Assembly: GCA_905221605.1 (NCBI GenBank)
Contig: CAJNDS010002068.1
Span: 211,001 to 275,000, forward strand
DNA from: Symbiodinium natans
Lineage: Eukaryota; Sar; Dinophyceae; Suessiales; Symbiodiniaceae
Length of the DNA: 64,000 nt
Direction of reading: 5' to 3'
Part shown: one piece after another, positions 12,220-22,696 of the stretch
Numbering within the stretch: the stretch's first letter is position 1
Layout of the letters: every line of letters starts with the position of its first letter
Notes under the pieces: generated by a model
What the model was told of the DNA's origin: nothing
Databases searched by the model: none
Seen by the model: the letters and a program-made list of their open reading frames with translations, nothing else
Position numbers and translations under genes: made by a program

Positions 12220-12870
12220 TCATGTGTTCTTGACCCAGTGCTTTGAAAGCCAGCAGCCCGCCCTATACCTGCAACCCTTAACCATGAATGAACTCTGCAA
12301 CTGCTTGAGCTGGGAGGCAAGGATAAAATTGCGAAGACGTACAGGAAGGAATCTGGACGGCATGATCCAGCTGACCATCATAAGGATGAGCTTCACATAC
12401 CTGGGACCGTCATGAGCCTCTAAGTTGCGTATTTCGAGCTTAGGATTCTTTACCTAACCCTAAACCCTAAACTCTAAACCCTAAACCCTAAACCCTAAGC
12501 CCTAAACCCTGAACCGGTACCAGACGAGCAAAGTAGACCCTATGCTGGGTTCTGAATGCCAGGCCAGCAACGGTAAGATCGCGGAAAAGCATAGCAACAC
12601 CCAAGACATTGCTTGGAGATCACTCTCGTAGTACAGCGCGTTGATGGAATAGAACAAGGAGTAAACCATAACCTCAACTGCACCCCTCGATAGCATGCTA
12701 TGGCTGCTTGTTCTGCCTGCGACATGCTGCGTGCATGCAGTGCCATCTGTGCTGACGCGGAATCTCAACATGCTGTCATCGCTGAACAGCCGCACAGAGC
12801 GTTCACAGCAATGTAAAGATGTTGCATGTCCCTTTACACAGGTATATACACATAAACTAGACGTGGGCAC
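12220..12870 (-). CDS. Predicted two-exon 3' end of a multipass membrane protein gene (partial)
   Basis: Two open segments on the minus strand join in frame. The upstream exon runs from about 12870 to 12515 and contains hydrophobic stretches (YSLFYSINALYYES; MSWVLLCFSAILPLLAW). The downstream exon is 12400-12220, starts YVKLILMMVSWIMPS, and ends at a TGA. Between them 12514-12401 starts GT, contains the TTTAGGG array and ends CAG; removing it restores an Arg codon. The product is probably a membrane protein of unknown family. The upstream start is not resolved. Antisense frames are also open, so this remains a prediction. Confidence 0.35.
12401..12514 (-). other. Predicted intron containing a TTTAGGG array
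   Basis: Minus-strand 114-bp interval beginning GTTCAGGGTTTAGGG and ending GGTCCCAG. It holds the telomere-type array at 12455-12510. The phase of the flanking frames is preserved on removal. Confidence 0.4.
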
Positions 12871-13022
12871 AGAGACAGTAGACGCTCAGTTCTGGCATGT
12901 AGTGCCCTCCTTGTTGTGCCAAGACGCTGCGTAGGCATTCCATATATAGCTCGGGGCCTGACAGCTCTGTGCACTTGCCAGTGTTCTACTGCCGAATTGA
13001 CCATCCCATTTCTTCCATATAT

Positions 13023-13131
13023 GGGGGGTTTCCTAAATAGGGGGTACCATATTGGGGTCCTTACTATCAGGGAATCCTACTCTTTGGGTGGGGGTCTAGA
13101 CTAGAGGTCCCTTATGTCGTATAAACCCCCA
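13023..13131. mobile_element. Fold-back element family I, copy 1
   Basis: The ends are GGGGGTTTCC (left) and TATAAACCCCC (right). Internally it reads TTGGGGTCCTTACTATCAGG then GAATCCTACT. Related copies are at 15376-15487 and, inverted, at about 23313-23387. Confidence 0.55.
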
Positions 13132-13379
13132 ATTAAGTAAGAGAGCCAAGTATTGTGAGGTCCTTTTCTGGCTTGAACTTGCCTCCTCCAGGTTCACAAA
13201 GGTCTGAGCCATGAGGAGGTAGTTTGACCTGAGCCAACACAAGTGCAGACTGTGCGTGCAGACTTTGCTGTCCCTTGAGATTGATGCTCTCTCGCGAGCA
13301 AGGGCGCCGAGGTTTAGGAAGTCAAAAATCAGCTCAGCTTAAGCCCCGGACTTGAAACACTCTTGACCTCTCTTGGCTT

Positions 13380-14150
13380 ACTTAGCAGCATCGCAGCCCC
13401 TGGGCTGCAAAGAATTTAACAAACACCTGCGAACGATGCCTGGCGGTAGAAATTGCGTAGCTCCGAAAGTGCCAGAAAGTCGGAAGCTGAACCGACATAC
13501 CAAGGCTGTTGCCGATGTAAGCCCCTGACCCCAGCAAGAAGAAGAGACAAGCAATAATGGCCAAGGGCAGAAGCACCTGAGCGGCATGAAATGTAGGGCC
13601 GGTACCATTCTGTGCCTTGCAGAAGTTCATGAGGCGCGATACATTTCACGATTCCCCGGCTTTCTTCTCACAACCTACATCTTCAGAACAGCTTCTGATT
13701 CTAAATCTCTGAATCCCAATGTCGAGGCGCAGCTAGCCCTCTTGGCACGCAGGTGGACTCGCACAGGGCATCTGCGTACCAAAACTGGCATGGCCTGCAT
13801 CTTTGGGTTTTCAGGCTGAAGGTTCCAGTGACCTTCTAACCCTAAACCCTAAACCCTAAACCCTAGACTCTGTAAACCCTTCGCCCTTCTAGAATGTAGA
13901 GACGTGAATGCAGTAACAGGATGCTACAGTATCCAAGTTCTGCTGCATACACACATACAACCCACACAGAGGCCGCAGGAACAGAGCGGGTTCCCGCGAG
14001 TGTTCTGAGAGCTTGCCCACGTTCAGTTGGATTGGATGGTAACAGTTGCAGTAAGGACACCGGCACCCGGTGAAACTGAAGACCTCCAATCACAAGAAGT
14101 TGCCGCCTGCGATAGCTCCACCAGATAGCAAAAGGTAACGCGGTCAAAGC
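13380..14150 (-). CDS. Possible upstream exons of the membrane protein gene
   Basis: Minus-strand frames at about 13630-13382 contain a strong hydrophobic stretch (VLLPLAIIACLFFLLGSGAY). Those at about 14147-13866 contain TALPFAIWWSYRRRQLLVIG. They share strand and character with the predicted exons at 12220-12870. A CCCTAAA array at 13838-13865 separates them. I could not fix all splice sites. Confidence 0.25.
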
Positions 14151-14198
14151 CGTGCCCAGCGCAATCCAGCAGCCTGAGGAGTGGGTGTGTCTTATTCA

Positions 14199-14946
14199 GG
14201 GTTTAGGGTTTAGAGTTCAGGGTTTAGGGCTCAAGGTTAGGAATCTGAAGGTTAGAGCTTTAGCAGCGTGCAGGGCAGGCCCGAAAGCTGATACCCGCTC
14301 CATCTGCAGTGACCATTCGAGGGCATTGTTCCAAATTCTAGCTTTGTGTGCCAAACTCCTGAAAGCAAAAGATTTCCCCACAAGGGACCTGCTCTTCGAA
14401 CAACCCGGAAACTCATCGGGCTCAGAACTCCAAGAATCTGATTCCCAAAGCGCTACACCCTCAATGACAGGATCTTCTCTTAAAAAGGAGAAGTTGCAGA
14501 AGCAAAAAACGTGATAGCCGGGCCGCAGGTCTCACCAAACTCTGGCAGGATAAGTCGTCGGCCTGGCTCGCTCAAGAGGCAGGCGCGTTAACCCGCATGA
14601 AACCCTACATCCTAAACCCTATAACCCCTAACCCCTAAACCCTATAACCCCTAAAGTTCCTTGTGGCAGTTGCATGTGAACCTGGGCTGCAGCAGGCGCA
14701 AGCTAGAGCAGCTTTTGGTACTTTGGTAGCTTCAGAATTTCCGGCCTGTGTATTGGTAGACCTCCTGCCCACGAGGAACTGGACAGACCTGCGTCTGCAG
14801 TCCCTTCATCCAGTCTGCAAGGCCTCAGAGAACAGATTTTTTCTGAGGACCGGGAATGTCCAGGAGTCAAAGTTGTGACCAGTTTTAACTTTAACCAGTT
14901 TTACTGTTTAGGTTAGGGTTTAGGGTTTAGGGATTAGGGTTTGGGG
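14199..14946. repeat. Telomere-type arrays with open segments between
   Basis: Arrays lie at 14199-14230 (G-rich, degenerate), 14600-14655 (C-rich, degenerate) and 14909-14946 (G-rich). A plus frame at about 14265-14514 ends at a TGA after a Ser/Lys-rich tail and looks like a terminal exon. A second plus frame at about 14660-14878 also looks coding. Products unknown. Confidence 0.4.
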
Positions 14947-15375
14947 TAGTTGCCGGGTAGTTATGAATGGTACCGGGCAGCTGTCGTTCCAAGCTGCAGC
15001 GACGCGATTTTCCACGAGGCCTGGTGGGAGGTTCGAAATTCTCCAGCTAGCAGGCAGCTATCGGCATTTACGAAACAGCTCCGGTCTCTGCTCAACTCAG
15101 GGATACCTTCATCAGTACATTATGAGCATGTGGACATGGTGACTTTCGTGATGCGAGAGGATCCAGCCTCAAGTTGTCCGCAACGAATCATACCCACATG
15201 CGCCGTCGCAGATACTGCAACACTTGATTCTAAATCTGGCGGTACCACGCCAAACCTCAAGCATTGCTACTGTCTCTGCAGCTTGCTGCTATGGCCAACT
15301 CTTCGGGCAGCTTCGTGTCCCTGACCCTTGTCCGGCGCCAGAAGCCCGAACCCCCCTTCACTCAAGCAACCTTAC

Positions 15376-15487
15376 ATGGGGGTTTCCTAAAAATGAGGAG
15401 TACTGTACCTTATTGGGGTCCTTATTGTAAGGGAAGCCTACTATTCGGGGATCAAAATTGGGGGTCCCCTATTTTCGTAAACCCCTG
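15376..15487. mobile_element. Fold-back element family I, copy 2
   Basis: It begins GGGGGTTTCC and ends GTAAACCCC. It shares TTGGGGTCCTTA, AGGGAA and CCTACT blocks with the copy at 13023-13131 and is about the same length. Confidence 0.55.
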
Positions 15488-15507
15488 CATCACTTCACAT
15501 CCTAAGG

Positions 15508-16130
15508 TCCCAACCCTAAACCCTAAATTAAACCCTAAACCCTAAACCCTACACACTAAACCCTAAACATAAACCTTAAACCCCAAACCCGAGACCGTAA
15601 ACCCTAAACCCTAAACCCTGAACCCTAAACACTAAACCCTAAACATAAACCTTAAACCCCAAACCCTAGACCGTAAACCCTAAACCCTAAACCCTATACC
15701 CTATACCCTAAACCCTATACCCTAAACCCTAAACCCTAAACCCCACTCGCCTTGCACCACCTCCTGTGTGAAGTTGGCAGTGCCCGCGGGAGGATCCAGC
15801 AGCTGCGATGTGGCGCGTAGGAGGCCCAGGAGCAAGGTGGGCTGTGTCCTGGTATGACGAAATGACGAAGGCATCATCAAGTACTGCAATAGGACCGTAT
15901 AAAAAAAAAAAAAAAACATGCTGGGATCTATACACTATCATAGTATATAGCCATATGGTAAAACAAGTGCAAAGAATCAGGCAAGCATCTGATTGGCAAA
16001 AGACCCAACTGAGATCTGCTCCAGCTGGAACTGCGAAAACAAGCCTTCCGTCTGGCATGGGTCAATACGATGACAAAGGCACGGTTTAGGGTTTAGGGTT
16101 TAGGGGTTAGGGTTTAGGGTTTAGGGTTCA
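15508..16130. repeat. Long degenerate CCCTAAA array, 337-bp segment, TTTAGGG array
   Basis: The C-rich array 15508-15745 is the longest C-oriented one here and is partly made of a ~70-bp internal duplication (blocks at about 15545-15615 and 15620-15690). The G-rich array is 16083-16130. The segment between contains open frames on both strands and an A-homopolymer at 15901-15916. Confidence 0.6.
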
Positions 16131-16424
16131 GACATAAAATCTTCGAACACACTGCGCGAAACTTGTGACTTGTGCTGGCAAGCCACGTGTCACTTGCACA
16201 GCTTCAAGGCAAGGCCCGAAGCACGCTGACGAGTACAACCTGGGCGCCCCACGTCAAGATTCCAGCTCTTCACTTCGAAACGTCTGATTTTTTTGTTTCG
16301 CTGCTTGGGTGCCAAAAACGCTGGTTTAACTACATGCGGCCAGGCATGTCATGAGGGGGGTCTGAATGGTAGCTGGGACGAGCTGAAGAGACCGCACTCC
16401 GTCAAGAAGCTCTGCCCTTTGCCA

Positions 16425-16488
16425 GTAGCCAGAACCCTAAACCCTAAACCCTGAACCCCAAACCCTAAACCCTAAACCCTGGCTACAG
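16425..16488 (+). other. Predicted 64-bp intron made largely of CCCTAAA repeats
   Basis: The interval begins GTAGCCAG and ends CTGGCTACAG, so it has GT...AG ends. The first 8 bases are perfectly complementary to CTGGCTAC at 16479-16486. Between them lies a CCCTAAA array. Open frames run into both sides, and at least two phase choices give a continuous frame across it. The hairpin would bring the two splice sites together. Confidence 0.45.
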
Positions 16489-16730
16489 CACTTGCAGCTT
16501 TTCAGGCAGATCTGCGCAGCTTCTGTTGCTGTCCTCAGCTGAAACTCTCGACGAGATGCTGCGGGCCGGGTACCTTGCTGTATTTCGCCGCATCCACACC
16601 GGCAGTGACGTTGGCCTTATTTCACATGGGGGGGGGGGGGGGTGTGTGGGGGCGGCAGTGTTCTCACTTGATGTTCGGTCATCTCAGCGAAATTCTAAAC
16701 CCAACCACTGAATCGATGCCCTGTAGAGGT

Positions 16731-17205
16731 GTCCCTAAACCCGAAACCCTAAACCCTGTAGAAGTGGCTCATGCTCATGCCGAACCCAACACACTGAGCC
16801 TGGCCGGATCTGCAGCCCAGGGCGCTCCCAGCTTCACGTCCCGGAGGCTCAGGTTCACGCCTAGGGTGGCCCGTCAAAGCCACATTAAAAATAGTCTATG
16901 ATCCTATCAAACCCTACACCCTAAACCCTAAACCCTAAACCCAAAACCCTAACCCCTAAACCCCAATAAGGGAAGATATATGAAAAATATCCCAAGGGCC
17001 TACCTAGATGCGGAAGAGCTCCGAGAAGGGGCTGCTGGAGTTTCCAGGGCCTTCCGGAGTCCACCCGGGTTGCTTCTGGGTATCCTTTTGTCTGAGGGTT
17101 TAGGGTTTAGGGTTTAGGGTTTAGGGTTTAGGGTTTAGGGTTTAGGGTTTAGGGTTTAGGGTTTAGGGTTTAGGGCTTCGGGCTTAGGGTTAAGGGTTTA
17201 GGGTG
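16731..17205. repeat. CCCTAAA arrays, 131-bp segment, TTTAGGG array
   Basis: Arrays lie at 16731-16758, 16907-16964 (both C-rich) and 17096-17202 (G-rich). The segment 16965-17095 contains a minus frame KQPGWTPEGPGNSSSPFSEL ending at TAG, directly followed by GTAGGCCCTTGGGATA. The 33-bp interval starting GTGTCCC near 16727 and ending TGTAG has GT...AG ends and is almost all repeat. Confidence 0.5.
16961..17005 (-). mobile_element. Repeated intron-start element, copy 1
   Basis: On the minus strand this reads AG|GTAGGCCCTTGGGATA, then a variable AT stretch, then TTCCCTTATTGGG. The same unit occurs at 29975-30015, also behind AG. A repeated sequence that starts at a plausible 5' splice site is the expected mark of an introner-type element. 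Confidence 0.4.
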
Positions 17206-17486
17206 AGGATGCTCATCCAGCTCCGACCGCGGCTTCGGGGGCAGTCTGTGTGTAGGGGGTGCGGTAATCTACCTTGCATGGTGCCTTGCTGCCGACACTC
17301 TCTACAGAACCTGCGACTGCGATACAGGCCTTTAAAAAGGCCAATCCCCAAGAAATCAGCTGCACCTCTGAAGGAGATGTTGAAGATCGGCCGGACAAGA
17401 AACTGAGATACCGAGATGTTTGCCGCCTGAGAGGTGGGCTCCCGAGCATGCGCCACAGCACTCGAAACTCGCCACTGGCCACACCA

Positions 17487-17992
17487 TAAACCCTAAACCC
17501 TAAACCCTAAACCCTAAAGCCTAAAGCCTCAGCCCTAAACACAGAGCACCTGGGCCCTGGGCTAACGACGCGTTGCGTGCCCAAAGCGGGGTCACCTCAA
17601 AGTCGCCTCACCAGCGGGGGCGAAGTATCAGAGCACCAACCAGGCGTTTTGGGGGTCGGGTTTTGGGGGTTTTAGGGTTAGGGTTTAGGGTTTAGGGTTT
17701 AGGGTTTAGGGTCTAGGGTCTAGGGTTTAGGGTTTAGGGTTTAGGGTTTAGGGTTTAGGGTTTAGGGTTTAGGGTTTAGGGTTTAGGGTTTAGGGTTTAG
17801 GGTTTAGGGTTTAGGGTTTAGGGTTTAGGGTTTAGGGTTTAGGGTTTAGGGTTTCAGGGCACCAACCAGGCGGTTTTGGTGGTTTTACTGGTACAACGCG
17901 AGAACACCAAGAAGGCATCAAGTATTCGAACTCTAGGACTTGATAGGGCTTTAGGGTTTATTATAAGGGTTTAGGGTTTAGGGTTTAGGGTA
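17487..17992. repeat. CCCTAAA array, ~113-bp segment, long TTTAGGG arrays
   Basis: The C-rich array is 17487-17530; G-rich arrays are about 17645-17855 (around 27 units) and 17947-17992. The segment 17541-17640 has AACACAG on its left, an open plus frame HLGPGLTTRCVPKAG..., and GAA|GTATCAG on its right, i.e. canonical acceptor and donor. Confidence 0.6.
17633..17879. repeat. ~20-bp direct repeats bracketing a TTTAGGG array
   Basis: GCACCAACCAGGCG followed by TTTTGG occurs at 17633-17652 and, with one extra G, at 17859-17879. The TTTAGGG array fills the space between. This is the pattern left when a staggered break is filled with telomere repeat. Confidence 0.7.
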
Positions 17993-19458
17993 CAAGCCTT
18001 GAGCAGACAGACAAGTGTCGCCGGACCTCGAGCCCTTTTCGTGGTTTCGTGACTTCCAAAACTTCTTCTGTGACTGAGACAAAGAGCAGCTGCAACCCTG
18101 AACTCAAGCGACATTGAGCATCCAAGAGGCTTGAGTTCCAAACAGCTTCGAAGACACTTGCACCCAGGCTTGTAGAAGAATTCGTCTCCATCGCGCAATG
18201 GGTCTCATTGCCCGCAATGCAAACCTAAGACTGCTAGCAAGTGCCACATGGTTACGAGCATGGCAATGGAAAACGCGTAGCTGCTAGAACCATTCCAAGT
18301 GTTTTCAGCAACCTGCACATACACTGTTGCGACCTGCTAATCCTACTGGCTCTTTGTACCAGGGACGTCGGCACACTTTGCTTGATTGGGGCGATACGAC
18401 TATGAATGAAGTCTGGGTCCCCAATTCCACGAAGATTTGCCATGGTGCTGGGAGCTTGTAGCACGTGGGCCCCTCGCCAACGATACAGCGATTGCCGACG
18501 AGTTTCTCGTAGACCTTGCTGCAACTTCCGTTCCCCCCAAGGCACATGCCAACTCACTTGAATTCATGTCTCCTCCACTCACGCTGCCAACATTCTTCTG
18601 AGTCCTTCCACTCATGCTGCCAACATTCTTCTGAGTCCAGGCACCCCCTTGGGCTGCAGGAACTGCTCCTGAAAACTGGTTCGCACATCACTCCCTCTGC
18701 ACAGTGGGGGTGTAGGTTTTCATTGTCTGACTGCGGCCACTGGACGTTGGATGCAGGTTGTTGGACTATGTCATAGTACGTGACGGCGGACACGGGACAC
18801 GGGACATAAGTTTTGGTCCCTAAACACACAGTAAATAAAAACCTAAGACCGTCTAAGAACCCAAAGCCCCGAACCCTGTTGTACCTGGAAACCTAAATGC
18901 CTAAATGTTTTCTACCCGACGCCCTGTACAGGACTTAACCTAAATCCACGATCCTAAAACACGAAGCCCTAAAACCCCGAACCCGGAGCCCCCAAAACCC
19001 ACCGCCCCCCCCCCCCCCCCCCCCTCCCCCTCCAAACCCCCTATTCCCTAAACGCACCTAAAACGTTACCAGCCTCACAAACCCTAAACAAACCTAAGCC
19101 CTACAAACCCTAAAGCTCCGAAACCCGCTTAGTGGCCTCAACCCTATAACGCCCTAAACACTAGAATCCGAAGCCTTGTGCAAAGCCCTTAATCCTAAAA
19201 CCCTAAACCCTATAAACCGTGCACCTTCTCCCTCAACACTCAACCCTAGCAGAATTTCAGTGCCACCATGGGGGCTCGTCAGCAAGTCAACGCTGATACA
19301 TCGATGGCCCTCTAGAATTGAACTGCTCACATGCCAGCAACGTCATTCAGACTGTGCTGTGCATAGAGACAACCAATGATTAAGCTTACGATTTACAAGA
19401 ACAAATAGCCTGGTACAATCAGAATTGAACGGGCTTGGTCCTGAACATTGCTACGAAT
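17993..19458. other. Unassigned host DNA; possible minus-strand exon and degenerate CCCTAAA-like DNA
   Basis: A 33-bp tandem duplication (core GCTGCCAACATTCTTCTGAG) lies at 18575-18640. In the minus frame it repeats 11 residues (DSEECWQ...). From 18830 to 19250 the DNA is a decayed CCCTAAA-like stretch with a C-homopolymer around 19004-19024. No domain is recognised. Confidence 0.35.
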
Positions 19459-19505
19459 CAAACCCTAAACCCTAAACCCTAAACCCTAAACCAGGTCTTG
19501 AAACT

Positions 19506-19888
19506 TCAAGCAAGGCAACTGCGGGGCTTTTCTCCTGCAGTCCAGCGATGCCGTGTGTTAGTGGATGCTGCGTCCAATCCACCCAGTTCTGTCTTGGCCA
19601 CGGTGCATCGTGCGAGTAGTTCCTGAGAAGGTCGACAGAATATCTTATCAAGCATCTTGGGCTCCCTAAACCCTAAACCCTAAACCCTAAACCCTAAACC
19701 CTAAACCCTAAACCCTAAACCCTAACCCCTAAACCCTAAACCCTAAACCCTAAACCCTAAACCTCCATAGACGAACTGGAATTCGAGGGCAAGTCGTGCA
19801 CCACGGTTCGTCGCAAGATATTCTGACTGGCAAGCAGACGGTGCAACAAACACTCAGCAGGACGTGACCATTTAAGTGAACTGTGGGA
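19506..19888 (-). CDS. Predicted two-exon 3' gene end split by a TTTAGGG intron (partial)
   Basis: Exon 19888-19763 follows an acceptor-like TAGTAG and ends ATG GAG. Exon 19655-19506 begins ATG CTT GAT AAG and ends at TGA. The 107 bp between begin GTTTAGGG and end AGCCCAAG, and contain the array 19665-19762 in TTTAGGG orientation. Joined in phase 0 they give about 91 codons without a stop, including LLHRLLASQNILRRTVV before the junction and MLDKIFCRPSQELLARC after it. Function unknown. Support is frame continuity and GT...AG only. Confidence 0.4.
19656..19762 (-). other. Predicted intron composed almost wholly of TTTAGGG repeats
   Basis: The 5' splice site is the first GT of GTTTAGGG itself. 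The 3' end is GGGAGCCCAAG. About 14 repeat units make up nearly all of the interval. Confidence 0.4.
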
Positions 19889-20047
19889 CTACTACTGCTG
19901 CAAGCACCCCAAAGCTTCTAGAGCAGCATGAAGCCTTGAGATCCAAACTGTCCCAAGCCAGCCCCACAAGGCCCTGGACTTTGCACACCCTGAACCCTAA
20001 ACCCCAAACCCTAATACCCCAAACCCTAAACCCTAAACCCTAAACCC

Positions 20048-20709
20048 GCAGCAGACAGGGTTTCACCAGGCCGCGCAAGTCTCGACTCCTCCCAGGTCCT
20101 AGGGACAGGTTCCCAGTATTGGAGGCGCCAGGATGGGCGATTGGGCCCAAAAAAATCCCCATAATCAACCCTGAAAAGGGCCTTTCTAGGGGGTTTTTAG
20201 GGTATAGCAGCCCCTCCCGGTGGAGGGGCGGTTAGGACGTGGTTAGGTCCGTATGGTCTCCTGAAGGCGGAGTCCTGGTGAGCACGTCGGTGAGCGAGTG
20301 CTGCACGCTGACGAGTGCGTCGCCACAGAGGTATTCGGAAAGCTTGTCATTCACGAGACTCCTTTGTTTGTTGCGATCGAATCCCTGAACTGATGCAGTA
20401 CACATGGCACCGACTACCACAATCAGATTTGCAGAAACCTGCAAACAAGCACTGGAAACGCCAGACTATTCCGCGTCTTGCTGACTTCAAGTCTGACTGA
20501 TCTGAGCAACGACCATGGTCAATACAAATTGCCGTCAAGCATCTGCAGCTTCCCAATGACCCCTGGCCTCAAGTCATTCCATCCATGCACAGCCGAACCC
20601 TTCTGCCAAGTAGGAAGCAGTGGGGAGTAAGAAACAAGAGTATACCTTCCCGGCAGCAGTGAGACAGGGGTACACTACCTCAGCCCAAGAAAGTTTCACA
20701 AGCCATGCC
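20048..20709. other. No recognised gene; contains family IV copy 2
   Basis: Element family IV is at 20155-20212 (AATCCCCATAATCAACC, AAAGGGCCTTTCTAGGGGG). Open frames at 20232-20556 on both strands have no recognisable domain. Confidence 0.35.
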
Positions 20710-22100
20710 GGTACCCTAAACCGTAAGCCCTAAATTTCAAAACCCTAAATTTCAAAACCCTAAACCCTAAACCCTAAACCCTAAACCCTAAAGGTGCCGT
20801 AGGGCCCCGGCAAGAACTGTGCAAACTTGGTCCAAAAGGTGCCCGAAGTGATCTGCAGCTTCAGATTCAAGGTGCCTTGCAGTGCAACTGCTGAGGGATG
20901 AAGCCCTAACCTTGAGGGTTTAGGGTTTAGGGTTTAGGGTTTAGGGTTTAGGGTTTAGGGTTTAGGGTTTAGGGCTCTGCAGGTCACAGCTTCGCAGACG
21001 CTTCGTGTGCGTATGCTGGGAACTTGGGCGCACAGGACAACCGAAACACGGCATTCGATTTCCCAAGGGCACTCTACCGGCCGAATAACCCTAAACCCCA
21101 AACCCTAAACCCTAAACCCTAAACCCTAAACCCTAAACCCTAAACCCTAAACCCTAAACCCTAAACTCCAGTCCAAACATCCACTGACATCCGCTGTGAA
21201 GTCTGAGAATCTTTCGCAGCTGCCCAGGCGGACGTCCAGCGCCTCGCTACTGCCCAGTGGCCAGGGCGGCACGGACCTCAAGGTTGCACTTTTAGGGTTT
21301 AGGGTTTATAGGGTTTGTAGGGTTTATAGGGTTTATAGGGTTATAGGGTTATAGGGTTATAGGGTTGAGAGGGTAAAAGGGTTACAGGGTTATAGGGTTT
21401 ATAGGGTTTAGGGTTGAGGGCTGAGGGTTGAGGGTTTAGGGCCCGCTCTCGTTTCCTTCTCCGCCTTGCAAGCATCCCACAAGATGCAGTTCCCTTCCCT
21501 TCCCGCAATGGATTTCTGAGGCCGCCAGACAGCGCTTAGCTCATAATATGAAGCCTGCATAAGGCTACTCTAAACCCTAAACCCCGAAACCCTGAAACAA
21601 AAAAACACAACTTCACCCGAAACCCCAAAACTAAAAAACTAAACCCGCCCAGAAAAAAGAAAAACGAAAAAGCCTTTAACCCTAAACCCTAAACCCTAAA
21701 CCCTAAACCCTAAACCCTAGACCCTAGACCCTAAACCCTAAACCCTAAACCCTAAACCTAAACCCTAAAACCCTAAAACCCTAAAACCCTAAACCCTAAA
21801 CCCTAAACCCTAAACCCTAAACCCTAAACCCTAAACCCTAAACCCTAAACCCTAAACCCTAAACCCTACCCTAGCCCAGGACTGCCAGGGACCCCGGCAC
21901 GGTCAGGTCAGCTCTTGCCTGCTCTGTGCTCAGCATGGCAGCTGCCTCACCCTTGAGCCCCAGGGAGGTGTCGTAGTCCACCTGGACACAGCTCAGAAAG
22001 GTTTAGGGTTTAGGGTTTAGGATTTTAGGGTTTAGGGTTTAGGGTTTGGGGTTTAGGGTTTAGGGTTTAGGGTTGAGGGTTTGGAGTTTAGGGTTTAGGG
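20710..22100. repeat. Three consecutive C-array / short segment / G-array units
   Basis: The C-rich arrays are 20710-20792, 21088-21169 and 21678-21868. The G-rich arrays are 20917-20975, 21294-21440 and 22001-22100. The enclosed unique segments are 124, 124 and 132 bp. The middle segment has TTTCGCAG|CTG, an open plus frame LPRRTSSASLLPSGQGGTDL, and CTCAAG|GTTGCA, i.e. canonical splice sites directly before the TTTAGGG array. Confidence 0.65.
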
Positions 22101-22289
22101 CGTTCAGATTACAGAGGGCATTTCAGGGTCCCGACCTGCAGGGCTTCAATGCGATGTAATCCACACAAACCCGATAACCCTCTCGAGTTTGAAGACTTCG
22201 AAGACTTAGCGCCCATATACTACTATTTGCTCAAGAGCCCCCTCAAAATATGTAATAATAATCATAATAATCCCTATATTACCCTTATA

Positions 22290-22415
22290 AGGAAAAAAAT
22301 ATATATATATATATATTTATTTATTTATATATATATATATATTTATATCTATATTTATATATTTATATGTATATTTATATTTATATATTTATATTTATTT
22401 ATTATCTGTTGTTTT
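22290..22415. repeat. AT-only microsatellite
   Basis: TATATTTATATT-type low-complexity DNA. The frame across it is compositional. Confidence 0.9.
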
Positions 22416-22557
22416 TTTTGAAGGGGGGGGGGGCTTCTGGGCTTGGCGTACTGTAGATTGGCTTGCTGTCACCATAAGATTTCCGTGAAGGGCCTGGCCG
22501 GCGCAGTTGAAACCAAGGTCCGTGAGGTGCAACAGGAGCCTCGCGCCCTGGCGCTGC

Positions 22558-22696
22558 TTACTGTTGGTTAGTAGGGAATGAGGGAAGGAGGTACCCTTTC
22601 TCCCCCTATACATATATGTATATATATATATATATATACCCTTTAAGGGACTGTATAGGGTACCTCATTCCCTCATTCCCTCCTAACCAACAGTAG
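22558..22696. mobile_element. Fold-back MITE family II, copy 1
   Basis: Terminal inverted repeats of about 41 bp: TACTGTTGGTTAGTAGGG... on the left pairs with ...CCCTCCTAACCAACAGTA on the right with about three mismatches. The inner part contains GGTACCCT on the left and AGGGTACC on the right, plus a (TA)n loop at 22613-22637. A diverged copy is at 41978-42076. No coding capacity. Confidence 0.75.

Larger units (their letters stand above)
19460..20047. repeat. Three CCCTAAA arrays with coding-like spacers
   Basis: Arrays lie at about 19460-19491, 19665-19762 and 19988-20047. The spacers 19506-19655 and 19763-19888 are the two predicted exons described separately. Confidence 0.8.

Noticed and set aside
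15031-15045. tRNA T-arm-like word GGTTCGAAATTC
   Set aside because: No matching A-box, acceptor stem or anticodon arm at the expected distance. I saw no convincing tRNA or rRNA anywhere in the window.
17640-17857. True chromosome end
   Set aside because: The longest TTTAGGG arrays are only ~200 bp and continue into ordinary DNA on both sides, so they are interstitial.
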